Part shown: in pieces, positions 1 through 25,794 of the stretch
Layout: each line of letters opens with the position of its first letter
Position numbering within the stretch: position 1 is the first letter of the stretch
Assembly: GCA_001247695.2 (NCBI GenBank)
Contig: LGRX02003740.1
Location: 24,561-88,560 of the forward strand
Length of the DNA stretch: 64,000 nt
Source: Cymbomonas tetramitiformis
Taxonomy: Eukaryota; Chlorophyta; Pyramimonadophyceae; Pyramimonadales; Pyramimonadaceae
Reading direction: 5' to 3'
The notes under the pieces: model-generated
Told to the model about the DNA's origin: nothing
Database searches by the model: none
What the model saw: only the letters and a program-made list of their open reading frames with translations
Position numbers and translations under genes: made by a program

Positions 1-2160
1 GCTGTATAATTCTATTTCGTGATTTGCTGAAGCCCTATCCAGCGAGGGCGCATCTCTATAATTATACAAAAACATTAGTGTTTCTTGAATTATATATTAT
101 TGGTATACGGTTTGTAGAACTTGCTATGCTTTGTAGAAATATTTAGCGATGCCTTGTCGTTGTTACGTTCACGGATTTAAGATTTCGTTTGGCGTGCCCT
201 CTGGTGCGATGTGTTCTCGATCGCCCTCCCCCAACCATGACCAGAAGGGTGCACCGCCGCCCGCTGGGTCGGATAACAAGATTCAATTATGCGATGGTGC
301 TAGCGCTCGCGCTCCCCGATGACGATGTTTGCGCTGATGATGGCGTTGGATCTGGGGTCGCTGATGCTACTGAATGACCATCTCCGTTCGCTTTCCACAT
401 ACAGAGCAAATCAAAACTAAAAAGGCGAACGCGGAGGCTAGAGCTAGAACTAGAGCCTTCGAACACCCAGTTCAGATGTTGTTTACATATGTGAGCTGTG
501 GAAGCCCATCTACTTTATGTTCGGGCGCGTTTGCTTCCTTACTGTTCAGTTCTTCGGCATTTTATTGGACATTGCGTGCACCAAGTTACACATGCCGTCC
601 GCGTATGCGTTCGTGCACACTTTGCCTGCTCCCCTTGAATTTTGTGCACTAGTATATTCATTCCTTGGCGTGCAGTGTGCATTTGTGTGGGGCATAGGCC
701 TTCCAAGCCGAAGTCCGTTGCACATTTATGTCGCTCATTGTGCGAGGGTTCCTTAGTTCAGTTCTGCGTGGTATTGCGCGGTAGTTCTGATCGTGTACGT
801 GTGTGTTCTGCGCAGAATTGCTGTGCGTATCCCGATTGTCGGTTTCACAGGAACATCCGGCAACACGGATATGTTCTGTGCGGGAATCAGTTGCGGGAAA
901 ATTGGCTGAATATAGTGTTATCTATTATTGTCTCCCACCAGCCTGCGTAAAAGCCTAGTTAGAAATCAAAACTTTCCAATTGTATCCTGGTACCACTTGT
1001 CACCTCAACATGTTATTCTTTTATCACTTGCCCTCAGGATTTTATTTTGTTATCACTTCCGAACCATTCTTTTATTACTTGCCACCTCAACCGATAGCAC
1101 TATCATAACATCTAACGTGTCAGCAACTGATGGTCGCTCTTAAAAAACCAAAAATCCGATAACTATATGTATACGAAGTAACGAAAATGTTGCCGGGCCT
1201 AACGGCATATGTCAAAGACCAAGGTACACACTGGTTCAAATTTCGTTCGTGTGACTGTTGTTTTAGTTGTATGTTTACACAACAAAATATACAGGCAGTT
1301 GGATGAATACTAATTTTCATATGAATAATACCCACAAATGCACGGTTAAAAAGCTTTCTGTAGCGCTTTCACGGGTTTTGTTGGCCCGATCATCAGTAGG
1401 AGTGGTCTATGACCAAAAAGCCCGATGGACTTGTATGTATGCAGGAGCAGTTAGCCTGCATTTTTTCAAATATGCCCGAAACTCGATCGAAGGTACACTG
1501 TGCGCAAAGCAGGCCGTGCCAGTGAACGTTACAATCTAAAACAAAACTCGGAAGCACCAGACAGGGTTGCCAGCAGGTCACTGTCTTACGCAACAATCTG
1601 ACAAACTTTCCCACGCTTTCGATATACAGTATGCCGGGTCAGGGTGAAGCTGTCTCATGTAAGTTTCTCTAAAAATCCCCCACGATACAAACTGAAAGAA
1701 GAGCTGCAGAGCGTGTCTTATGTAAAACGCTGTCAAAATTTCCCACGCTTTCGTTAGACAAAGGGACCATCACCGATAAGCTGGATCCTGTAAGGCTTGT
1801 GCGAGCAAAAAACAAATCAAATATGCAAAGATGTCGTCCAGTAAGCAGTGAGGTGCAGAAGCTGTGTCATTTTCTCTCATCCCTGCGGTGTTGCTGAAGC
1901 ATAGTGGCAATCATTCCCCATCCCGAGAGGGGCGGTTTCTGTGCCAGAGCAAACATTCCCCAAGTCAGCCAACCCTGCGGTCTGCTAACAACGTCACACA
2001 AAACCCGATACACTATGACACCGATTCAATAGCAATACCGATGATACCATTGATTGAATGATATAGATATATGGCCAATGTCTGATAGTACGCATGTCTA
2101 AACTTTCATACATTTGTAGCAGATTGGAAGACTATATGGGTGTATGAACTCAACACAGGG
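1..2160. other. Intergenic, no supported gene
   Basis: No ORF here has a recognisable domain or convincing length. Two small internal similarities are visible: an AT-rich stretch near 1005-1090 in which a motif resembling TTATCACTTGCC recurs about three times, and a 15-base sequence (TTTCCCACGCTTTCG) found near 1607 and again near 1739 within longer similar contexts. These look like short degenerate repeats. No RNA gene is apparent. Confidence 0.5.
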
Positions 2161-2244
2161 TATCACGATCGTGATAGACATGCCTGGCAAGCATATCAGC
2201 GTAAACCCTCCCATATCACCAAAATGCACCCCTCTCCAACTTAC

Positions 2245-3520
2245 CACGAAAGTATCCGCAGACTGCGGTTGGCATCTCGAAGTGCCGCCGCTAGCGCCTC
2301 CGCCCCGGCAAAAAAAAGAAAAAAAAAGAAAAAAAAAGAAAAAGAGACACCCTTGGACGGGGTGTGGGGCTTTGTGAGTCCCCTCGCTCCGCCCCGGCAG
2401 CTCCGACATGCCATTATCTGCATATCCCACCACATCCCACCCCACATGCATCAGCCTCTCTCCGCATTATTCATTGCCCACCTCTCTGCATGCGACATAT
2501 CAGCTTGAACCCTCCCTCCCCCATACACGCACATGCACCCCTCTCACGCTTACCGCGGATATCAAGTGTATGCAACTTGCAGTTGGCATCTCGAAGTGCC
2601 GCCGCTAGCGCCTCCGCCCCGGCAGCTCCGACGCCATTCACTGCATCTCCCACCCACATCCCACCCCACATGCATCAGCCTCTCTCCGCATCACCCATCG
2701 CCCACCTCTCTGCATGCGACATATCAGCTTGAACCCTCCCTACCCCATCACGCACATGCACCCCTCTCACACTTACTAGCGATATGAAGTGTATGCAGCT
2801 TGCAGTTGGCATCTCGAAGTGCCGCCGCTAGCGCCTCCGCCCCGGCATCTCCGACGTCATTCCCTGCATCTCCCACCGACACCCCACCCCACATGCATCA
2901 GCCTCTCTCCGCATCACCCATCGCCCACCTCTCTGCATGCGACATATCAGCTTGAACCCTCCCTCCCCCATCACGCATATGCACCCCTCTCACACTTACC
3001 ATAGATATTAAGTGTATGCAGCTTGCAGTGGGCATCTCGAAGTGCCGCCGCTAGCGCCTCCGCCCCGGCATCTCCGACGCCATTGTCTGCATCTCCCACC
3101 CACATCCCACCCCACATGCATCAGCCTCTCTCCGCATCACCCATTGCCCACCTCTCTGCATGAGACATATCAGCTTGAACCCTCCCTCCCCCATCCCGCA
3201 CATGCACCCCTCTCACGCTTACCAAAGATATCAAGTGTATGCAGCTTGCAGTTGGCATCTCGAAGTGCCGCCGCTAGCGCCTCCGCCCCAGGATCTCCGA
3301 CGCCATTCGCTGCATCTCCCACCCACATTCCACCCCACATGCATCAGCCTCTCTCCGCATCATCCATTGCCCACCTCTCTGCATGCGACATATCCCCTCC
3401 GACATCCCGCACATGCACCCCTCTCACGCTTACCACTGATATAAAGTGTATGCAGCTTGCAGTTGGCATCTCGAAGTGCCGCCGCTAGCGCCTCCGCCCC
3501 GGCATCTCCAACGCCATTCG
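2245..3520 (-). CDS. LRR protein gene, tandem one-repeat exons
   Basis: On the minus strand five exons of exactly 87 nt are bounded by GTAAG donors and GCAG acceptors: 3434-3520, 3223-3309, 3000-3086, 2777-2863 and 2554-2640. Introns between them are 124, 136, 136 and 136 nt. All are phase 1, so splicing keeps one frame, and each exon gives a 29-residue ribonuclease-inhibitor-type leucine-rich repeat of the form LHTLxIxxNGVGDAGAEALAA. The split codon falls just before the conserved Asn. Such repeats form a curved protein-binding solenoid; the partner is unknown. A sixth, 3'-most exon (2245-2417) is broken by an 89-bp poly-purine insertion and small indels that shift its frame, so the array end may be a pseudo-exon. 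The repeat identity and splice pattern are seen directly; expression is inferred. Confidence 0.72.
2298..2399. repeat. Poly-purine insertion with 13-bp flanking repeat
   Basis: An 89-bp insertion inside an LRR exon consists of an A-rich (AAAAAAAAAG)n tract (about 2310-2346) and a GC-richer tail. The 13-bp string CTCCGCCCCGGCA flanks it at 2298-2310 and 2387-2399, like a target-site or slippage duplication. It destroys the LRR frame of that exon. Confidence 0.6.
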
Positions 3521-3566
3521 CTGCATCTCCCACCCACATCCCACCCCACATACATCAGCATCTTAC

Positions 3567-3889
3567 ATTACGCCAATTGCCAAGTTCACATCTGCTAACG
3601 TTAGTTCGATGCAAGCTGTTGAGGAGGGATATTGCACAGCATCGAGAGGGCGGGGCAAACCTCGCACGTTGAAAGAGACACTGTTGGCTTTGGAGCTAAG
3701 TCGCTGCACAAGGTCCGCTGCATCATATGCGTGGACATCCACAAGCGGCCCGCCTTCCATTCGCAGGCTCCTCAGACGACCCAGTCCAACCAGAATAGCT
3801 TCCACCTCAATCCACCTCGCAAGCAGCTGCTGACACCCAGAGATATCGACGGCTTTGAAAGGCGCACCTCGAGTAATTGCCCTTTGGAC
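3567..3889 (-). CDS. Probable upstream exon of the LRR gene
   Basis: An open minus-strand stretch encodes about 107 residues with leucine-rich segments (LRSLRMEGG near its middle; IELTLADVN at its end). A good acceptor (TTGCAG) ends at 3890 and a GTAAG donor lies at 3562-3566, directly upstream of the 87-nt exon array. The phase at this donor (2) does not match the phase-1 array, so either another donor is used or the junction is broken. It is placed as part of the LRR gene because of strand, adjacency and leucine spacing; no specific domain is recognised. Confidence 0.4.
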
Positions 3890-4148
3890 CTGCAAGACTC
3901 CCCCGCGAGATGCTCACTCAGGCCGTGGCTCTCCCGACGGCTGTTAGCCCCAGTTCTTCATGCTCATGGACACATCACACATGTTAACAAACCGAAAACG
4001 AGTCTTTAACCGATGAAGGGGCTGAGTTGGAAAAAAAACACAGCAGAGCAAACATACACACACTTGAACATTCCGCGAAAGCCACGCCAGGTGTGCAGTC
4101 ACTTGCTTGCTTCTGATCCACGCTTTGCATCAAGCTGTAGCATGACGG

Positions 4149-4517
4149 TCACCCAAGCAGGTGGAAAGAAGGATTGACACCATCAGCTCGGGACCGATGC
4201 AACAAAATGGGATGGAGACGCGCCAGGGTCCGCAGCACGGGCACGTCGACTTTTAAGCAATCTGATAGACGGAGCTGTTCGGTAACGATGACTTGCTCCA
4301 CGAGCTGTTTGCCGCGCTTGCTCATGCTTCCCAGCATTGCTTGGTCGTCGGCTCGTAAGTTGTCGAGGACGAGTCCCCCCACATCAGGCACGGTCAACAG
4401 ATCTAATAGGGTGATCGAAGCTGAAGCATATCTGTGCGACGGAGCTGGCCTCGTCAGTAACGTGCTGCCGGACATTATATGTTGCAGTTTGCCTGGGATT
4501 GAGACGCGCCGACACAC
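4149..4517 (-). CDS. Possible 5' exon of the LRR gene
   Basis: A minus-strand ORF of 122 residues; an internal ATG (MSGSTLL, about residue 15) is a plausible start. It contains the segment LLDLLTVPDVGGLVLDNL, loosely like the helical F-box-type start of LRR proteins, but conserved F-box residues cannot be confirmed. It lies about 260 bp upstream of the next candidate exon in the same orientation. Joining it to the downstream exons is inference from position only. Confidence 0.3.
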   Translation of the reverse strand: MCRRVSIPGKLQHIMSGSTLLTRPAPSHRYASASITLLDLLTVPDVGGLVLDNLRADDQAMLGSMSKRGKQLVEQVIVTEQLRLSDCLKVDVPVLRTLARLHPILLHRSRADGVNPSFHLLG

Positions 4518-4519
4518 CT

Positions 4520-5780
4520 CCGCGATCTTGAGACCAAGTGCTCGATGCCACGCCCTTGGCTACTCCATGCACTATGCCATTAGATGTGCTAACAAATCGG
4601 GGTTTCGTCTCATAAACCAGACCAGATGAGAACGGTCTGCGCGTTTGCCATTATGTGCTCTTATTTGATTCTCCTCAAAGTCTGAGCGAGGAAGTGGGGT
4701 ACATGGACGTGGAGAACCTGCGACTTGGTCGCCACGAAGTGTTGCAAAGATGATATACAATCAATGCAGCCGCAAATGTCCGCAAAGCGGAGGGCATGCA
4801 TCCCTTGACGGGATGGCCCCTCAATCACATGTGGTGTGGGCGCGGGGAAGGCTGCACCTCAGAGCGTCGCTAAGGGATGCTGCTCCCGATGCGGAGTGCT
4901 GCTTAACGGGGCATACTGGGGCGGCGACAAACACACATCAATGTAAACAACCGCCTTTGCGTCTCTCAATTCCCCCGCATCAACTAAACCTGGCCCCGAA
5001 CAACCCTTTGAGTCCTCCAGATGAATTCTATGCATATAGAACGTTGTATGTGCATGTATGCTTAGCTTTCCGCCGATATCCAACTGGTTAATATCCTAGC
5101 CATCAAGCCAGCTGGGAAATCCTGTTGGGCTGCACTATGTACCCACGCCGGGTATCAATAGCTTCAGCACCCATTTCGCGACATTCATCCGGAATCTCCA
5201 GATCTCCGCGGAGAACGAGACCCCTACCCCCGACTGGCCCACCTAAGCGCATCTGAGTCTGCCTCGCCTGCGCGTTGAAACCACCCGCCTGGCAGCCTTG
5301 AACCAACGCGTTAGTGCCGACTGCCCCTTTCGATCGAGGCTCTTGACGCAAAGCGGTTGCTATACGATCGACAAAATTGCAAGAATGATATAATATAATA
5401 TCTTCCAAGTTGGGATACACAACCATTTGCTACCCACTATATACCCCGGATACTTATATCATCAACGGTGTGGCGCAATGCAACAAGGTGCTTCGATGCT
5501 CGGGTGAGAACGCACCTAAAGATCACGACGCCTTTACATCGTTGGCGCTGAGGTTTTCATGCAAAGCCTCGCGAGAATATGGCTCGTCGACAGATCCCTA
5601 CAGCCAAGGGAAAGCGCACGAAAACCGTATGAGACTCTTCGTTGTTATGCACAGACTCGTGATATCTGCATGCGCGCCACTCTAAGAGAATTTAAACCCA
5701 CTGCTGCTGAGACTGCACGGTCAACACAAAAATCAGCTCACAAAACCTTACCGTAATGCGTAAATGACCATACTTTAAAA
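4520..5780. other. Mostly featureless spacer
   Basis: Apart from the doubtful LRR-like fragment at 5103-5426, nothing here is supported. Short ORFs on both strands have no recognisable motif and there is no clear repeat. Confidence 0.35.
5103..5426 (-). pseudogene. Possible LRR-gene fragment
   Basis: A 107-residue minus-strand ORF includes LEDIILYHSCNF and a later LVLRGD...MGAEAI segment, spaced like degenerate ribonuclease-inhibitor LRRs. It has no clear splice sites and may be a relic of the neighbouring LRR locus or chance coding. Low certainty. Confidence 0.18.
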
Positions 5781-5788
5781 AAGAATAC

Positions 5789-6833
5789 TTGCACGACGTG
5801 AACGTAAAAGGCGTGGGTAAAAGGTGGACACCCCCAGCGCCAGGGCGAGGGGGCAGGCTGGAACCACTGCGAGTCTTCGAAGCTGAGGAGGAAAGGTTGA
5901 AGAAGGCTCCAGAGAAAAGGCGAAGGGAGACTCACAAGGGTCAGGAGGAGCAGAGGGCACAGTTGATGGCAATGGGACCTTCAACCCCGACAGTCCACAG
6001 CAGTAGCCAGAGCCGAGCTTACCAGCCTCACCTTTCGAGAGTGCAGCACCCAGTTAGAATTTTGGTGCTGTTCTGCGGTACCGGCTCAGTGGAGCAGCAG
6101 TTCCAACGTCAGTTCAGGGACTGCGAGGTAGTAACAGTGGACATCCTACCAAAGTGGCAAGCCTCGTGCACGGAGGACATCCTTCACTGGAACTACAAGC
6201 TCTACCCACGACATCATTTCGACGTCATCTGGGCCAGCCCCCCCTGCAAGGAGTACAGCAAGGCGAAGACACTGGGGGCTACAGATCTGAAGCTGGCGGA
6301 CAGACGCGTCACGCGGCGTGCGGCGTACCAGGGAGATCATCGAGTTCTACGATCCTGCGTATTTCTTCATAGAAAACCCCGCTGGCGACGCGCTGCGAGG
6401 GTTGCACACGCGCGCTGTAATGAAAGGTCTGCCAGAGCCGTTGTTGACCACCTATTGTAAGTATGGCACACCGTACATGAAGCCAACTCACAAATGGACA
6501 AATGCAGCGCCTTCGGTACCCTTGTTGTTGTGCACCCACACGACTCCTTGCCCTGCGCGAGCGATGCTAGGGAGGCACGAGAACACTGCCCAGGGGGGCA
6601 TCTCCTCGGCCAACACCCGCGGTATGGGTTCAGCTCAGGCGGTATATGCGATACCTCGTGCGTTGCTGCACCACCTGTTTTGCGAGCTGAAGCTGAACGA
6701 GCGCATGAAGGAGGAGAGCGCGCTCGCGGTAATGAACCTCATTTCGACGCTGACAGCGAGGACTGACACGTTCGAGTTTCAAGATACCGGGGCTGGTCAG
6801 CCACGGGGCGCAATGGCCGCGGAAGACCCGTGA
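5789..6833 (+). pseudogene. C5-cytosine DNA methyltransferase relic, frameshifted
   Basis: Two overlapping plus-strand reading frames together give a cytosine-5 DNA methyltransferase-like core, an enzyme class that transfers a methyl group from S-adenosylmethionine to cytosine. Motif I is LFCGTGSVEQQF (about 6064-6099), the catalytic Pro-Cys loop is ASPPCKEYSKAKT (about 6233-6271) and the ENP motif is FFIENPAG (about 6364-6387). The first frame loses homology near 6305-6320, where sequence like CGCGTCACGCGGCGTGCGG looks partly duplicated; the second frame resumes there and runs to 6833. The N-terminal part is charged (KKAPEKRRRETHKGQEEQ) and has no ATG near 5789; the first usable ATG is near 5963. 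The short core resembles phage-type enzymes and algal transposon cargo. No RT or transposase is adjacent, so its carrier is unknown. Confidence 0.68.
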
Positions 6834-6920
6834 TCTGGGGAAGTGCCGAAGTTGCCAAACCTGATGAGCGTTGGCAGCGTGAGACGGTGAGGCGCCTTCG
6901 GCGAACCCGGATTGCGGAAG

Positions 6921-7016
6921 GGGACCCAGACCCAAGGACTGGGGGCACGGACCCAAGAACCGTAGAGGGGGACCCGGACCCGAGGACTGGGGGCACGGAC
7001 CCAAGAACCGAGGGCT
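6921..7016 (+). repeat. 48-bp tandem repeat
   Basis: Two nearly identical 48-bp units (starting at 6921 and 6969) are GC-rich and read as GGTDPRT/GDPDPRT in one frame. They lie downstream of the methyltransferase relic, outside its frame. Confidence 0.75.
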
Positions 7017-7099
7017 TAGCAGCCCGATCTTGTCACAAAGTGCATTCTAACCCCCCTGACTATGTACATAAGGGCACGCAGGACAGCGCGACAGCCTAG

Positions 7100-7920
7100 C
7101 GAGGACGTAGGCGCGCCAAAAAGGGGAGGAGAGGTGTACTAGGGTGTATCGCGAGTCAGACGAGAGACAGACGTGTCAAAATGACGAGTGACAGCATCGA
7201 TGACAGTCACCAGTATGACCGAGAGGTATGACGAGGGTGACTGACAGCATGTGACTTTTGAACATCTGCAACCACAGCAGATCAGGTTGAGAGAATTGGT
7301 GGGAAACCATTCCAGAAATGGGGGGAACCATTTTATATTCAAACAGCCAAACAACAGAACTGGAGGGAAACCAGGAGAGCCTCAGTTCTTGCCACATCAT
7401 CAGATCTATGATTATTCAGCAAATCAGAGCAGAGATCATTGTATGACTGGCAGCTGCAGCCCAAGGGCTAAATGACAAGACAGGTCATCGGATATGTGAA
7501 CATGAAGTGACTGAGCACTGTGACTGTCGAATTCGGAGAGATCTGAGGAAATTCGAGTCGACATGTTACTACTTAAAGAGCTGAACAAGCTCTCATGTCA
7601 GTTTTTGAATTAGTTACACATTGGTACCAACCTCTGGTGTCTTGTAACCTCAAACAGTGAAAGTTTAACCGAAATATCCGAAATATCCGACATTATACAA
7701 AGTCATCCGATATCACCCTATGGTCTCTGCACCATATTACCTGTAAGTGTTTGCTTGCATACCTGTGAGGCTGGTTCAGTCCTCACAACCGAACATTACG
7801 ACGTCAGAAAAGGGGAAAAAAAACAAAAAAAACACGCCCGTCGGGCGTATGAGTAAATTAATTTCCCCGGCCCTACTCTGGGCCGGATTTTTCTTTTTTT
7901 ACGACGTCGCTCTTAATGTT
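7100..7920. other. Spacer without recognised gene
   Basis: AT-moderate sequence with only short ORFs. A run of A tracts near 7810-7835 precedes the minisatellite domain. No RNA gene or element end is seen. Confidence 0.35.
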
Positions 7921-7924
7921 GAGG

Positions 7925-8350
7925 TGTGTGGAGGCTGTGATCCAGCTCTGCGCGCCCGTGGATGTCGCGGTCTGCGGTGCGTGGCTGATCGCGCCAATGA
8001 GGTCGGCATCGTTATCAAGGAACATATAAGCGGATCGAAGCTGTGATCTAGCTCGGCGCGCTCGTGGAGGTCGTGGTCGCTACGTACGGTGAGTGGCTGA
8101 TCGCACCAGTGAGGTCGGTATTGTGCTCAAAGTACATATGCGTGGAGGCTGCGATTCAGCTCTGCGCGCTCGTGGAGGTCGTGATCTGCAGTGAGTGGCT
8201 GATCGCGCCAGTGAGGTCGGCGTCGTTCTCAAGTTACAGATACGCAAAGGCTACGATCCAACTCTGCGTGCTCGTGGAGCTCGTGGTCCGTTGTGCGCGG
8301 CTGATTACGCCAGTGAGGTAGGCATCGTGCGCAAGGTACATATACGCGGA
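7925..8350 (+). repeat. About 105-bp minisatellite, four units
   Basis: Four diverged units of roughly 102-112 bp, beginning near 7930, 8036, 8143 and 8249. Each carries GGCTGATCGCGCCAGTGAGG-like sequence followed by an ACATATACGCG-like segment. Several frames stay open through the array because the units lack stops in them, but indels change frame between units, so coding is unlikely. Confidence 0.75.
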
Positions 8351-8685
8351 TGCTCTGGCTGGATGCGTGTTGATGCCAAAGTCCATATCGATGTTGCTGA
8401 CTGCTGTAGGTCCAGTTGCGGCCGTGTTGATGTTGAAGTTCATAGTACCATGGGTTGTGGCTAGGCGCGGTGCCGGTGATTAGGACCACGATGTTGCGAC
8501 TGCTTGATGACGTTGCGTTGGGGCCGAAGACGAGAAGCTAAGGTTGTTGTCGCTGCGTTGTGGCACCGTGGTGATGCGAGGCGTGTTGTGGGTATTCCTC
8601 CCCCAAATTTTGGGGCTCGGAGACACACACACATTGCATGGTGGAAACGTTGCCAGCGTAGCGCAGGGCTGCGCGTCGGTTGTCG

Positions 8686-8870
8686 GAGTGATGGTATTGG
8701 TGAGGTGGTTGCGACTGCGCTGGTGGCTGTCGGGGTGATGGTGTTGGTGAGATGGGTATGGTTGCGCTGGCGGCTGTCGGCTCGGGGTGATGGTGTTAGT
8801 GAAGTGGCTGCGGCTGCGCTGGCGACTGTCGGGGTGATGGTGTCGGTGAGATGGGTACGGCTGCCCTGTG
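8686..8870 (+). repeat. Degenerate TGG-rich minisatellite
   Basis: A motif close to GGCTGTCGGGGTGATGGTG recurs near 8726, 8775 and 8826, about every 50 bp, with GGTGAGATGGGTA-type linkers. The resulting long plus-strand ORF (8504-8923) is Val/Arg-rich low complexity and is not called as a gene. Confidence 0.6.
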
Positions 8871-9477
8871 GTCCAGGCGTGTGCACCTGTAGTTGTATGT
8901 GGCGATCTGCAGTGGGTGGCTGAGTGCGCGAATGACGCGTGCTGAGAGCTGAGTGCTGCTGACTGCTGACTGCTGAGAGAAAGTGAGAGGTGAAAGTGGA
9001 AGGCTGAGCTGAGAGTTGTGTTTTGGGAGCTGGGTTGAGTGCTAACTGCTGGGACGGTCGGTGATGACGACCATATTATTGCGACGGCTTGATGACAATG
9101 CGTTGAGGCTGACGACGAGAAGTTGGGGCTGTGGTCGCGGTGTTGTGATCTTGGGCGATGGCGGCTGAGTTTGGCACGCGCGATGTCAGAGACGTGTCTA
9201 AGTTGTGGGCTGCCGATATGGCGTACTCAGATGGCAGATGGGTTGCAAACTGAGCAGCATTCATGGCGTCGTGCTGCGTGGGTGCGTGGTGGATTGCGAC
9301 ACTGATCTCTTGCGTGCATATTCTGATGGCTGTGTGGGTAATCCGATGGCTGCGGGGACGATCTGCTTACTGCGAGGATGACCTGATGGCTGTGTGGCAA
9401 ATACAGAATGATGGCGTCGATCTGGATGTACGTGACATGCTGCCGCTGAGATTTAGACGCGCGTACTCGCGAATGTT

Positions 9478-10025
9478 GTCGGTCTTCTGTGCGCGGCTGA
9501 GTGCGTGAGTGGTGACGGCGTAGTTCTCGTTGTACAGCTATGCGGTTGCTGGAATATATACAGTATGTGCGCGCTTGCAGACGACGTCGGTCTGCGGTAT
9601 GCGGCTGAGTGCGTGGGTGATGATTGCGTTGTTCTCGATTTACAATTGCGCGGTTGCTGAGATATAAATGTGCGCACTTGCAGACGACGTTGGTCTGCGG
9701 TGCGTGACTGAGTGCGTGAGTGATGGTGGCGTAGCTCTCGATGGGTATGTGTGCGCGGGCTGCGAGCTAGCTGTGTGTGTGCGTGACGATACCGAAGTTC
9801 ACGGGGCGTTGCTAACGACGCTCACATAATCCAGTTGCGTGCGCGCGTGACGATGTCAAATTTCACGGTACGCTGCCGCTGATGCTCATAGAATCCAGTT
9901 GTGTGTGTGCGTGACGATGGCGTAGTCCTTGATGTACATTCCTTGATGTACATGCGCGGTTGCCGAGATACGGATGTGCGCGCTGGCAGACGACGTCGGT
10001 CTGCGGTGCGCGGCTGAGTGCGTCT
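9478..10025 (+). repeat. Second block of the 105-bp minisatellite family
   Basis: Units start near 9478, 9586 and 9689 with GTCGGTCTGCGGTGCG and a following GGCTGAGTGCGTGAG; a further copy lies near 9990. The core is the same as in the 7925-8350 block, so 7.9-10.0 kb is one large degenerate satellite domain interrupted by other GT-rich sequence. Confidence 0.65.
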
Positions 10026-10029
10026 GGGG

Positions 10030-10805
10030 CAACGTGAGATGGGCGGCTGTGGTTTTGGTGTCTGGAGAATTTTTTGAAATAATATCCCCCCCGGCGGTTG
10101 GCGTAGAAAAATAATTATCTACAGTGACATATCATACCGGTGTTCCGTAATTGACACATGGTAACATTAATTTCATGATTTGTATATAACACATAACCTT
10201 TATTGTGTTCCATATTCAACATGTCACGTCTGTACTTTTCAAAATATATTAACACATTATATCGATACGGTTCATATTTAACGCATTGCCTTTTTGTGTT
10301 CCATATTATATTTGTGTCGGTTATCTATATTTAACATATTATGTATTTTTTACATTTCAACACCTTGGTCTCGGAACACATATATAGCGATTACCTTTGT
10401 CGCTTCAAGACGACCTGGTGTGTAAGGGGAGGATGATGTGGCGGCGCCCTTTAAATATCCGTTTGACAGACACTGCTGTTGGATCAAACTATAATAGATC
10501 GGAGGACGTGCTTGGTTTCGGCAACTGTGCTTCTCTCTCTCCAGTTTCTGCAGCGGAATGCATGCATCTTCGGTGCGACCACCTCGTCATTTGGCGGTTG
10601 TGTGTCGCTTTGACATTTAATGTCTTATGTTCAGTCATTTTCACTTGGAGTCTTTTTTAAGGAGCCAAAGAGAATCCAGACCTAGATTTAAGTTACCAAG
10701 TGTGCAGCACACGACGCATGGACGATATCAGTGCATATGGATAGTAATCGCCAAATGATAGCAGCAGGATAAGGTGTCGCTCTTCAACTATTCTACGCCA
10801 GAAGC
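10030..10805. promoter_or_regulatory. AT-rich region upstream of the ATPase gene
   Basis: This AT-rich interval separates the minisatellite domain from the first ATPase ATG at 10806. Between about 10180 and 10340 a segment resembling TTTTGTGTTCCATATT is repeated. It presumably holds the promoter and 5' UTR, but no specific element can be assigned. Confidence 0.3.
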
Positions 10806-25368
<14,563 letters not shown>

Positions 25369-25715
25369 ATATTGCGACTCGTGTACGAGAGACGCATTTC
25401 ATGCATAGCATCATCGATGCTAGTGACTTTACACTATCACAAATTCCTTTTAACATATTACGCGTGCATATGAATAACATTACTTTCGATGGGTAGTCTA
25501 CACAAACACACACATGCACACACAACAACAACGATGCAGATGGGCTCGGGTGGCTCAGCGAGGCTTAGGGGGTCCCATTCTCCACGAGTGAGCTCCGGAG
25601 AATCCGGATAAGTGTCCCGAAGTGTGTGCTGAATCCTTTGATCCCCGGCGTGGGTACATAGTGCAGCCGGTCTTCTGTGGCTACAGGGTGTCAAAGGACT
25701 CGGTACAAAGATAAG

Positions 25716-25794
<79 letters not shown>

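Larger units (their letters stand above)
2160..3550. repeat. Tandem array of about 223-bp exon-intron units
   Basis: Six copies of a unit of about 223 bp (last spacing 214 bp) start at the shared string TTGGCATCTCG near 2269, 2583, 2805, 3029, 3252 and 3466. Intron parts are about as conserved as exon parts (shared blocks such as CATGCATCAGCCTCTCTCCGC), which indicates recent duplication of whole genomic units rather than selection on the protein alone. The last copy toward 2160 is degraded. Confidence 0.85.

Noticed and set aside
2098..2508. Long plus- and minus-strand ORFs through the poly-purine tract
   Set aside because: They are low-complexity artefacts of the A-rich insertion and tandem repeat.
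2160..3550. CRISPR-like regular array
   Set aside because: Units are about 223 bp and conserved throughout, coding LRR exons; there are no short repeats with unique spacers and the genome is eukaryotic.
8504..8923. 139-residue plus-strand ORF
   Set aside because: It is entirely within a TGG/GTG-rich minisatellite and has repeat-derived Val/Arg composition.
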